DNA from: Citrobacter arsenatis
Lineage (GTDB): Bacteria; Pseudomonadota; Gammaproteobacteria; Enterobacterales; Enterobacteriaceae
Length of the DNA stretch: 64,000 bases
NCBI RefSeq assembly: GCF_004353845.1
Contig: NZ_CP037864.1
Span: forward strand, 4,278,001-4,342,000
Direction: 5' to 3'
The notes beneath the pieces were generated by a model that was not told the origin of the DNA, did no database searches, and saw nothing but the letters and a program-made list of their open reading frames with translations. Shown here one piece after another: positions 53,771-62,049 of the stretch; positions within the stretch are counted from its first letter, which is position 1, and every line of letters starts with the position of its first letter. A program made the translations under genes and the position numbers.

Positions 53771-54949
53771 TTATCGTGCAACCCAACCCAGGGTTCGCTC
53801 CGCCAGCGCATCGCGCGCAGGAGTGAATAACTCCATCGCCATCAGCCCGATATTGCGCCCAACAACCAGCGGGGCCCATCGGTTGGCAAACAAATACACC
53901 AAATTGTTGGTCACACCAATCGTCGTTTCGCGATCGCGCTCGCGGCGCTGCTGATAGCGTGCCAGCACCGCATAATCACCGATATCTTCCGCGCAGTTTT
54001 GCGCTTGCGTCAACGTCTCAGCCAGGCTCATCACGTCGCGCAGGCCAAGGTTAAAGCCTTGTCCGGCAATGGGATGCAGCGTCTGGGCTGCGTTCCCTAC
54101 CAGCACGGTACGATGGGTAATCGCTTTTTGCGCCGAGGTTAACGAAAGCGGATAGGCGTTGCGTTTACCTGCCTGAGTAATACGCCCCAGTCGCCAGCCA
54201 AACGCAGTTTGCAGTTCACGGCAAAACTGTTCGTCGGACCAGGCCATAATCTCATCACGCCGCTCCAGCGGATGGCACCATACCAGCGAGCAGCGACCAT
54301 CAGACATCGGCAGCATTGCCAGCGGACCATATTGCGTGAAGCGTTCAAACGCCCGCCCGTCATGCGCAACAGAGGTTGTGACATTGGCAATCACCGCCAG
54401 TTGTTCATAGGGCTGTTGCTGCCAGTCAACGCCACAGGCGGTAGCCAGCGCGGATCGTGTGCCGTCAGCAGCAACCAACAGGCGACCATTAATCATCTCG
54501 CCGTTTTCCAGCGTCACTTCAACGCGCTCCTGCGTGCGTGACACGCTGGCTACGCGGTCAGGGCAGTGCAGCGTGACGCCCGGCGCTTTGCGCAGCAGCG
54601 CAAACAAACGCAGCCCGACATCGTGCAGTTCTACCACCTGGCCCAGCGCCGGAATACGGTATTCCTGCGCATCCAGCGTCACAAATCCAGCATGACCGCG
54701 ATCGCTGACGTGAACGGTTTTAATCGCCGTTGCGCAATCGGCAATCGACTGCCATACGCCAATTCGCGCCAGCTGTTGGCAGGTTCCTGCCGCCAGCGCG
54801 ATCGCCCGGGCGTCAAATCCGGGATGGCGGTCAGTTTCAGGTTCGCTCGCTTCTATCAGATGAACCGGCAGAGTCCCATGGCTGAGCTGAGAAATGGCCA
54901 GCGCCAGCGTCGCGCCAACCATACCACCACCGACGATAATCACGCTCAT
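53771..54949 (-). CDS. ubiH: 2-octaprenyl-6-methoxyphenol hydroxylase UbiH
   Basis: A 392-residue flavin monooxygenase paralogous to UbiI; it hydroxylates C1 of the ring in ubiquinone synthesis. Motifs: GGGMVGAT, ADGTRSALA and LVGNAAQTLHPIAGQGFNLG. Its ATG overlaps the pepP stop (ATGA). Confidence 0.96.
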   Translation of the reverse strand: MSVIIVGGGMVGATLALAISQLSHGTLPVHLIEASEPETDRHPGFDARAIALAAGTCQQLARIGVWQSIADCATAIKTVHVSDRGHAGFVTLDAQEYRIPALGQVVELHDVGLRLFALLRKAPGVTLHCPDRVASVSRTQERVEVTLENGEMINGRLLVAADGTRSALATACGVDWQQQPYEQLAVIANVTTSVAHDGRAFERFTQYGPLAMLPMSDGRCSLVWCHPLERRDEIMAWSDEQFCRELQTAFGWRLGRITQAGKRNAYPLSLTSAQKAITHRTVLVGNAAQTLHPIAGQGFNLGLRDVMSLAETLTQAQNCAEDIGDYAVLARYQQRRERDRETTIGVTNNLVYLFANRWAPLVVGRNIGLMAMELFTPARDALAERTLGWVAR

Positions 54950-56271
54950 TGCAGTCGCGCCGCAGCCATTAAGGCTTCAATGTCATCCGCTTTCTTCACC
55001 ACGCTGGCGGTCAGATTTTCATTGCCGTCTTCGGTGATGAGGATGTCATCTTCAATACGAATGCCGATACCACGATAAGCAGGTGGTACATCGGCGTCCG
55101 GCGCGATATACAGCCCCGGCTCGACGGTGAGTACCATTCCCGGCTCAAGAATACGTGAGCGATCCTGACCGTAAACGCCGACGTCGTGCACATCCAAGCC
55201 CAGCCAGTGGCTAAGACCATGCATAAAGAATGGGCGATGCGCATTTTCGGTGATCAGCTGGTCGACCTCGCCGTGCAGAATACCAAGCTTCACCAGGCCC
55301 GTAATCATGATGCGTACCACTTCGCCGGTGACTTCCTGGATGGACGTTCCGGGACGATACAAACGCAGGCTGGTCTCTAAGGATTCCAGCACGATATCGT
55401 AAATTTCACGCTGTGCTGGGGTAAATTTACCGTTTACCGGGAAGGTACGCGTAATGTCGCCCGCATAGCCTTTGTATTCACAACCCGCGTCAATCAGCAC
55501 CAGATCGCCATAGCGCATTTCACTTTCATTTTCGGTGTAATGCAGGATACAGCCGTTTTCACCGCTGCCGACAATCGTGTTATAGGACGGATAACGCGCG
55601 CCGTGGCGGGTAAATTCGTGGTGAATCTCCCCTTCCAACTGATATTCAAACATTCCCGGACGGCATTTTTCCATCGCGCGGGTATGCGCCAGCGCGGTGA
55701 TCTCTCCGGCACGGCGCATGAGCGCAATTTCTTCCGCTGATTTGAACAGGCGCATTTCATGCACCATTGGGCGCCAGTCGATAATCGCGGCGGGCGCGTG
55801 CAGATTTTGTCTGGAGCCTTTACGCAGTTTATCCAGCGCCGTGCACACTATCTCATCCGCCCAGGCATACTCGCCCTGTGCGTGGTACACCGCGTCCAGG
55901 CCATTGAGCAACAGGTGCAGCTGTTGATTGATTTCACTGAAGGCCAGCGCGCGGTCGACGCCGAGTTTTGCCGGCGCAGCATCCTGGCCCAGACGGCGGC
56001 CAAACCAGATCTCCGCCGTCAGATCGCGAACCCGATTGAACAAAACGCTGTGGTTATGAGTGTCATCACTTTTAATCAGCACCAGCACGGCTTCAGGTTC
56101 GTTAAAACCGGTGAAGTACCAGAAATCACTACTTTGGCGGTACGGATATTCGCTGTCCGCGCTGCGCGTCGCTTCAGGTGCGGCAAAAATCAGCGCGGCA
56201 CTGCCGGGCTGCATTTGTGCCAATAATGCCTGGCGACGACGCTGGAATTCTTGCTGAGATATCTCGCTCAT
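54946..56271 (-). CDS. pepP: Xaa-Pro aminopeptidase PepP
   Basis: A 441-residue pita-bread-fold peptidase, the length of E. coli PepP, which removes N-terminal residues before proline. The two-metal site is visible as DAGCEYKGYAGDIT, HWLGLDVHD, TVEPGLY and RIEDD. Start at 56271 with AAGGAGAG. It overlaps ubiH and follows ygfB. Confidence 0.97.
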   Translation of the reverse strand: MSEISQQEFQRRRQALLAQMQPGSAALIFAAPEATRSADSEYPYRQSSDFWYFTGFNEPEAVLVLIKSDDTHNHSVLFNRVRDLTAEIWFGRRLGQDAAPAKLGVDRALAFSEINQQLHLLLNGLDAVYHAQGEYAWADEIVCTALDKLRKGSRQNLHAPAAIIDWRPMVHEMRLFKSAEEIALMRRAGEITALAHTRAMEKCRPGMFEYQLEGEIHHEFTRHGARYPSYNTIVGSGENGCILHYTENESEMRYGDLVLIDAGCEYKGYAGDITRTFPVNGKFTPAQREIYDIVLESLETSLRLYRPGTSIQEVTGEVVRIMITGLVKLGILHGEVDQLITENAHRPFFMHGLSHWLGLDVHDVGVYGQDRSRILEPGMVLTVEPGLYIAPDADVPPAYRGIGIRIEDDILITEDGNENLTASVVKKADDIEALMAAARLQ

Positions 56272-56295
56272 CACACTCTCCTTTGCGTTTCGTTC

Positions 56296-56874
56296 TTAGT
56301 GCAGAGTCGGTTTACGGACTTCCGGCGCGGTCGGCTGCTGACGCGTAAACGTGTCATGGCACAGCAAAGCGGCTACGCGCACGTATTCGATGATCTCTTC
56401 GAGCGACATTTCCAGCTCTTCCTGATCTTCGTCTTCGTCATATCCCAACTGGGCGATATTGCGCAGATCATCAATCGCTTCCCCAGTTTCACCGGTCACT
56501 TTGTCTAGCTTCGGCTGCGTCACGCCAAGTCCCAGCAAAAAGTGGTTTACCCAACCCGCCAGCGCATCGGCGCGATCGAACACGCTGACGTCATCGCCTT
56601 CAGGCAGATAAAGCTGAAAAAGGAAGCCGTCGTCCTCAAGGGCATCGCTGGTAGCAGAGTGCATTTTCAGCAGAGCCTGAGCCAGCTCGTGACCGAAGGC
56701 CAGACCTTCGTTCGTCAGGTCGTGCAGCAGCGGCTGCCATGAGCTGTCGTTGTTGCCGCCGCAAATCATCCCGCTGATTAAGCCGTGCATTTCGGCCGGG
56801 GTTAATCCAGCCCCTTGTTGGTTCAAAAACTGGCTAACGTCGTTGTAGCCAGGCATTTCGTTCTGTATAGACAT
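56296..56874 (-). CDS. ygfB: UPF0149 protein YgfB
   Basis: A 192-residue acidic helical protein (UPF0149), the length of E. coli YgfB, with AEMHGLISGMICGG and a strongly acidic YDEDEDQEELEMSLEEII segment. In Pseudomonas its homologue modulates AlpA-driven antitermination; its role in enterobacteria is unclear. First gene of ygfB-pepP-ubiH-ubiI, divergent from zapA. Confidence 0.92.
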   Translation of the reverse strand: MSIQNEMPGYNDVSQFLNQQGAGLTPAEMHGLISGMICGGNNDSSWQPLLHDLTNEGLAFGHELAQALLKMHSATSDALEDDGFLFQLYLPEGDDVSVFDRADALAGWVNHFLLGLGVTQPKLDKVTGETGEAIDDLRNIAQLGYDEDEDQEELEMSLEEIIEYVRVAALLCHDTFTRQQPTAPEVRKPTLH

Positions 56875-57041
56875 AAGCATTCGTCATCAAAGGGAGGAAT
56901 ATTCATGGTATGCTACCACTTTGGACCCTGGTGGACCAGAAAAGGGCTTGTATCTTGATACCAGGGTAGCTATAGTGTCGCCCCTTCGCGGACCCAAGGT
57001 CTGGAGACGAAGGCAGCGCAGTCAATCAGCAGGAAGGTGGC

Positions 57042-57371
57042 ATGTCTGCACAACCCGTCGATATCCAAATATTTGGCCGTTCACTGCGAGTGAATTGCCC
57101 GCCTGAACAAAGGGATGCGTTGAATCAGGCTGCGGACGATCTCAATCAACGATTGCAAGATCTGAAAGTTCGCACTAGAGTCACAAATACTGAGCAGTTG
57201 GTTTTCATCGCCGCGTTGAACATCAGCTATGAATTAACTCAGGAAAAAGCGAAGACGCGTGAGTACGCGGCGAGCATGGAACAACGTATTCGGATGCTAC
57301 AACAGACCATCGAACAGGCGTTGCTTGATCAGGGTCGCATAACCGAAAAAACGGGCCAAAACTTTGAATAA
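57042..57371 (+). CDS. zapA: Cell division protein ZapA
   Basis: A 109-residue FtsZ-ring stabiliser: N-terminal FtsZ-binding head (VDIQIFGRSLRVNCP) and C-terminal coiled coil (REYAASMEQRIRMLQQTIEQAL). It bundles FtsZ with ZapB. 6S RNA starts 42 bases downstream. Confidence 0.97.
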   Translation: MSAQPVDIQIFGRSLRVNCPPEQRDALNQAADDLNQRLQDLKVRTRVTNTEQLVFIAALNISYELTQEKAKTREYAASMEQRIRMLQQTIEQALLDQGRITEKTGQNFE

Positions 57372-57412
57372 CACTTTTCGGTTTACTGTGGTAGAGTGAC
57401 CGTGAAGACAAA

Positions 57413-57597
57413 ATTTCTCTGAGATGTTTGCAAGCGGGCCAGTCCCCTGAGCCGATATTTCATACCACAAGAATGTGGCGCTCCACGGTTGGTGAGCATG
57501 CTCGGCCCGTCCGAGAAGCCTTAAAACTGTGACGACGCATTCACCTTGAACCAAGGGTTCAAGGGTTACAGCCTGCGGCGGCATCTCGGAGATTCCC
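57413..57597 (+). ncRNA. ssrS: 6S RNA
   Basis: About 185 bases, nearly identical to E. coli 6S RNA from ATTTCTCTGAGATG to GGCATCTCGGAGATTCCC, with complementary ends and a large central bubble. It mimics an open promoter and binds sigma-70 RNA polymerase in stationary phase. It is followed by fau, its usual co-transcribed partner. Confidence 0.98.
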
Positions 57598-57615
57598 TTC
57601 TACCTGGCAACAGCC

Positions 57616-58212
57616 ATGACACTACTTTCTGAACTTCCTTTATCCCGGCAAGAAATACGTCAACTGATTCGGCAGCGTCGCCGTGCGCTTACCTCCGAAC
57701 AGCAACGACAATACGGTCAGCAAGCCGCAACCCGAATGCTCAGCTACCCCCCTGTTGTACTCGCTCATACCGTGGCGCTTTTCCTCTCGTTCGATGGCGA
57801 ACTCGATACCCAGCCGCTAATAGATCAGCTGTGGCGAGCGGGCAAGCGGGTCTATCTTCCGGTACTTCATCCCTTTAGCACTGGCAACCTACTGTTCCTG
57901 CACTATCATCCGCACAGCGACCTGGTAACCAATCGCTTAAAGATCAGGGAGCCACGGCTTGATGTACGCGACGTATTGCCGTTGTCACAGCTGGATGTAC
58001 TGATTACGCCGTTAGTGGCGTTCGACGAGGATGGGCAGCGTCTGGGGATGGGCGGCGGATTTTATGACCGCACATTACAAAACTGGCAACAGCATAAGAT
58101 CCAACCCGTAGGCTACGCACATGATTGCCAGTTAGTGGAAAAGCTGCCTGTCGAAGAGTGGGATATCCCACTGCCTGCGGTGGTAACGCCGTCCAAAATT
58201 TGGGAGTGGTAG
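57616..58212 (+). CDS. fau: 5-formyltetrahydrofolate cyclo-ligase
   Basis: A 198-residue ATP-dependent enzyme turning 5-formyl-THF into 5,10-methenyl-THF. Motifs: FLSFDGELDTQPLI, TPLVAFDEDGQRLGMGGGFYDR. The gene (ygfA, fau) forms the classic ssrS-fau transcript and in E. coli is linked to persister formation. The ATG at 57616 may be slightly upstream of the shortest annotated start. Confidence 0.95.
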   Translation: MTLLSELPLSRQEIRQLIRQRRRALTSEQQRQYGQQAATRMLSYPPVVLAHTVALFLSFDGELDTQPLIDQLWRAGKRVYLPVLHPFSTGNLLFLHYHPHSDLVTNRLKIREPRLDVRDVLPLSQLDVLITPLVAFDEDGQRLGMGGGFYDRTLQNWQQHKIQPVGYAHDCQLVEKLPVEEWDIPLPAVVTPSKIWEW

Positions 58213-58261
58213 CCGTTTTTTGCCGATTGACAGCGCCGTTTTTTTGACCTAAATTCCTCGG

Positions 58262-58408
58262 TGAAGGGTGAGGGAGGCGAACCTCCCTCCTGCGTACTCT
58301 CTGTTAATATGCTGGGCAAGCGATGATTAACAGGATCAGCAGCATGATGACGTATCTCATCATCGTCCCTTTCCTTTTTAGAGCCCCTGCTTCGGTAGGG
58401 GCTTTCCC
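58262..58408 (+). ncRNA. sibC: Sib antisense RNA (type I antitoxin)
   Basis: This stretch matches the Sib (QUAD) RNA layout: a 5' hairpin GGGAGGCGAACCTCCC, a middle fully complementary to the ibs reading frame, and a 3' terminator AGCCCCT...AGGGGCTTT at 58382-58404. E. coli has sibC at the same place between fau and serA. Ends are approximate. Confidence 0.85.
58304..58363 (-). CDS. ibsC: Ibs small toxic membrane peptide
   Basis: A 19-residue peptide, MMRYVIMLLILLIIACPAY, encoded opposite the Sib RNA with AGGAAAGGGA upstream. It has the Ibs shape: Met-Met-Arg start, a single hydrophobic helix and a C-terminal Tyr. Excess Ibs depolarises the membrane; Sib base-pairs with its message to block it. 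Too short for usual gene finders. Confidence 0.88.
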   Translation of the reverse strand: MMRYVIMLLILLIIACPAY

Positions 58409-58592
58409 GTTTCAGCGCTATGCTGAGCCCCTATCGTAAATTTCTTTTAGTGCTGTACAACATGCAGCACTGCCTTTAGTTGCCAATTGCGGCAAGGCTC
58501 GAAAACAGAATGTATGCGTTACAGAAAGAAATTTTGAGGCAGGGAAATCAGAGGAAAGATGGGCAGATCATCGCCTGCCCATATAGAGGAAA

Positions 58593-59825
58593 TCAGTACA
58601 GCAGACGAGCGCGAATGGTTCCCGGAAGGGCTTTCATCGCCTGTAGCGCTTTCTCTGCCACATCTTCATCCGCTTCAATATCGATAACCACATAACCTAC
58701 CTGCGCGGAAGTCTGCAGATACTGCGCGGCAATGTTGACGCCCTGCTCGGCAAAAATCTGGTTCAGCGCCGTCAGTACGCCCGGACGGTTTTCGTGAATG
58801 TGCATCAGACGGCGACCGCCGTGCAGCGGCAGCGAAACTTCCGGGAAGTTAACCGCAGACAGCGTAGAGCCGTTGTCGGAATACTTGGTCAGTTTTCCCG
58901 CCACTTCCAGACCAATATTTTCCTGCGCTTCCAGCGTTGAACCACCAATGTGCGGCGTCAGGATCACGTTGTCGAAATCACACAGCGGCGAAGTGAAAGG
59001 ATCGCTGTTGGTTGCCGGCTCGGTTGGGAAGACGTCGATTGCCGCCCCTGCCAGGTGCTTGGTCGCTAACGCGTCGCACAGCGCAGGTATATCAACAACC
59101 GTACCACGTGCGGCGTTAATCAGCAGCGCACCCGGTTTCATCAGCGAAATCTCACGCGCGCCCATCAGGTTTTTAGTAGAGGCATTTTCCGGTACGTGCA
59201 GACTCACCACATCGCTCATATTGAGCAGGTCGGAAAGATGCTGCACCTGAGTGGCGTTGCCAAGCGGAAGTTTATTTTCAATATCATAGAAATAGACATG
59301 CATCCCCAGCGATTCCGCCAGAATGCCCAACTGAGTACCAATGTGGCCGTAGCCGATAATACCCAATTTTTTGCCACGCGCTTCAAAGGAGCCGGTAGCC
59401 AGTTTGTTCCACACGCCGCGGTGTGCTTTGGCGTTCGCTTCAGGTACGCCGCGTAGCAGTAGCAGCAGTTCGCCAATCACCAGTTCAGCAACGGAACGCG
59501 TGTTAGAGAATGGCGCGTTAAACACGGGGATCCCGCGTTTTGCTGCAGCGGTCAGATCAACCTGGTTGGTGCCAATACAGAAGCAGCCAATCGCGACCAG
59601 TTTCTCTGCGGCGTCAATCACATCTTCAGTCAGATGGGTACGGGATCGCAGGCCAATGAAGTGGGCATCACGGATGGACTCTTTCAGTTGTTCAGTGTCC
59701 AGAGCGCCTTTGTGAAACTCGATATTGGTATAACCTGCTGCACGAAGGCTTTCGAGCGCTTTTTGGTGCACGCCTTCAACCAGCAGAAATTTAATCTTAT
59801 CTTTCTCCAGTGATACCTTTGCCAT
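58593..59825 (-). CDS. serA: D-3-phosphoglycerate dehydrogenase SerA
   Basis: A 410-residue enzyme that opens serine synthesis. NAD loop GYGHIGTQLG, catalytic R in INAARGT, E in DVFPTEP and H in TPHIGGST, and a C-terminal ACT domain (MHIHENRPGVLTALNQIF) that binds inhibitory serine. The length equals E. coli SerA. The 271-base upstream gap would hold its promoters. Confidence 0.98.
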   Translation of the reverse strand: MAKVSLEKDKIKFLLVEGVHQKALESLRAAGYTNIEFHKGALDTEQLKESIRDAHFIGLRSRTHLTEDVIDAAEKLVAIGCFCIGTNQVDLTAAAKRGIPVFNAPFSNTRSVAELVIGELLLLLRGVPEANAKAHRGVWNKLATGSFEARGKKLGIIGYGHIGTQLGILAESLGMHVYFYDIENKLPLGNATQVQHLSDLLNMSDVVSLHVPENASTKNLMGAREISLMKPGALLINAARGTVVDIPALCDALATKHLAGAAIDVFPTEPATNSDPFTSPLCDFDNVILTPHIGGSTLEAQENIGLEVAGKLTKYSDNGSTLSAVNFPEVSLPLHGGRRLMHIHENRPGVLTALNQIFAEQGVNIAAQYLQTSAQVGYVVIDIEADEDVAEKALQAMKALPGTIRARLLY

Positions 59826-60096
59826 TTCCCCGACCCTGTCTTTTTTTGTTCAAACTGATGTGTTGTGTGTGGGATTTTCATCCGCCTCTTCAACATATCA
59901 AAAAATAATATTGCGGCAATATGAACGTTTGCGTCGCCGTGCTGAAGAAATGTCATTCAACGAGAAATGTCAGAGGAAAATACTGGCGATAACTTTTTCT
60001 TTGGAGAGATCGGCAGGACAATATAATAAACGTGACACAAGTCACCAAATTTGCCCTGCCAAAATTTTTTTAACGAGAGAAGACGCTCCCGTCAGA

Positions 60097-60756
60097 TCAT
60101 TTTACGATAGTTTTCACGCCGTCTGGCGTACCGATCAGCGCGACATCCGCACCACGGTTAGCAAACAGACCGACGGTTACCACACCCGGAATCCCGTTGA
60201 TGGCGTTTTCCAGCGCGATGGCGTCGAGGATCTCCAGACCGTGAACATCGAGGATCACGTTGCCGTTGTCCGTCACGACACCCTGACGGTATTCAGGACG
60301 ACCGCCCAGCTTCACCAACTGGCGAGCTACGGCGCTGCGCGCCATTGGGATCACTTCAACCGGCAGCGGGAAGTTACCGAGAATATCGACTTCTTTAGAC
60401 GCATCCGCGATGCAGATAAATTTCTTCGCCACGGAAGCAATGATTTTTTCACGGGTCAATGCTGCGCCACCGCCCTTGATCATCTGCATGTGGCCGTTAA
60501 TTTCATCCGCGCCGTCAACGTATACGCCGAGGCTGTCAACTTCGTTAAGATCGAACACGTGGATGCCAAGGCTTTTGAGTTTTTCTGTCGAGGCGTCAGA
60601 ACTGGACACCGCGCCTTCAATCTGACCTTTCATTGTGCCCAGCGCATCAATAAAGTGTGCGGCTGTTGAACCTGTACCTACGCCCACAATGGTACCGGGC
60701 TGTACATACTGAAGTGCCGCCCATCCTACTGCTTTTTTCAGTTCATCCTGCGTCAT
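60097..60756 (-). CDS. rpiA: Ribose-5-phosphate isomerase A
   Basis: A 219-residue enzyme of the pentose phosphate pathway. Motifs: GVGTGSTAAHFI, DGADEINGHMQMIKGGGAALTREK (catalytic D, E, K). Start at 60756 by homology. It is divergent from argP, which regulates rpiA in some conditions. Confidence 0.98.
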   Translation of the reverse strand: MTQDELKKAVGWAALQYVQPGTIVGVGTGSTAAHFIDALGTMKGQIEGAVSSSDASTEKLKSLGIHVFDLNEVDSLGVYVDGADEINGHMQMIKGGGAALTREKIIASVAKKFICIADASKEVDILGNFPLPVEVIPMARSAVARQLVKLGGRPEYRQGVVTDNGNVILDVHGLEILDAIALENAINGIPGVVTVGLFANRGADVALIGTPDGVKTIVK

Positions 60757-60926
60757 GATCGTTTCGCCTGTGGTGTGAATATGGTGGGAAAATTCACGCG
60801 CATTATAGAACATTGTGCAGAAAAATGTCCCCACACCCGCTCGCAAGCGGCGGATTTCGTCTTTACCCAATCAAAAATTGTGTCATAGTGCAGAACAAGC
60901 AAAAATTTCAGGAGTGCGCCAAAGCA

Positions 60927-61820
60927 ATGAAACGTCCGGACTACAGAACACTACAAGCACTGGATGCGGTTATTCGTGAACGAGGATTTGAGCGCGCGGC
61001 GCAGAAGCTGTGCATCACGCAATCCGCAGTTTCACAGCGCATAAAACAGCTTGAGAATATGTTCGGACAACCGCTGCTGGTGCGTACCGTACCACCACGC
61101 CCAACCGAACAAGGGCAGAAACTGCTGGCGCTTTTGCGTCAGGTTGAACTGCTGGAAGACGAGTGGTTGGGGGATGAACAAACCGGCTCGACGCCGCTGC
61201 TGCTCTCGCTAGCGGTGAACGCCGACAGTCTGGCGACCTGGTTACTTCCTGCGCTGGCTCCGGTTCTGGCCAATTCACCGATTCGTCTGAACCTGCAGGT
61301 TGAGGATGAAACGCGCACTCAGGAGCGTCTGCGTCGTGGTGAGGTGGTCGGTGCGGTGAGTATTCAGCATCAGGCGCTGCCAAGCTGTCTGGTGGATAAA
61401 CTGGGTGCGCTGGACTACCTGTTTGTTGGCTCCAAACCTTTCGCCGAGCGCTATTTCCCGAACGGCGTCACCCGCTCGGCCCTGCTGAAAGCCCCGGCAG
61501 TAGCGTTTGACCATCTTGATGATATGCACCAGGCGTTCCTGCAACAAAACTTCGATCTGCCACCGGGCAGCGTACCGTGCCATATCGTTAACTCATCTGA
61601 AGCCTTCGTCCAGTTGGCGCGTCAGGGAACCACTTGCTGCATGATCCCACACTTACAGATAGAGAAAGAGCTGGCAAGCGGCGAGCTTATCGACCTGACG
61701 CCGGGCCTGTTCCAGCGCCGGATGCTGTACTGGCACCGCTTTGCGCCGGAAAGTCGCATGATGCGCAACGTCACCGATGCGCTGCTGGCGTACGGTCACA
61801 ACGTACTGCGTCAGGACTAA
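60927..61820 (+). CDS. argP: LysR-type regulator ArgP (IciA)
   Basis: A 297-residue LysR regulator that senses lysine and arginine and controls argO, dapB, lysP and others. HTH: FERAAQKLCITQSAVSQRIKQLE. The length equals E. coli ArgP. GGAG lies 14-17 bases before the ATG. Its usual neighbours rpiA and scpA flank it. Confidence 0.97.
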   Translation: MKRPDYRTLQALDAVIRERGFERAAQKLCITQSAVSQRIKQLENMFGQPLLVRTVPPRPTEQGQKLLALLRQVELLEDEWLGDEQTGSTPLLLSLAVNADSLATWLLPALAPVLANSPIRLNLQVEDETRTQERLRRGEVVGAVSIQHQALPSCLVDKLGALDYLFVGSKPFAERYFPNGVTRSALLKAPAVAFDHLDDMHQAFLQQNFDLPPGSVPCHIVNSSEAFVQLARQGTTCCMIPHLQIEKELASGELIDLTPGLFQRRMLYWHRFAPESRMMRNVTDALLAYGHNVLRQD

Positions 61821-61840
61821 AGCGTTTACTCCCTCTGATT

Positions 61841-61870
61841 GCCGGATGGCGGCGTAATGCCTCATCCGGT
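61841..61870. repeat. Single REP unit
   Basis: GCCGGATGGCGGCGTAATGC then CTCATCCGGT, 20 bases after the argP stop. Confidence 0.75.
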
Positions 61871-62049
61871 CGCCCCCTTACCCTCTTTTCATGCTATTCC
61901 CGCCACGTCTTTGAAATACATCACAAAATAAAACACGCCATGCGGCAAAAAACGACGTCTTATTGGCTATTTTTTGCTGGCGACAAGCCATATGAAAAAG
62001 CTCACCGTATTCGCAAAGATTCAACTTATTGCGTAATACGGAGCAAAAA

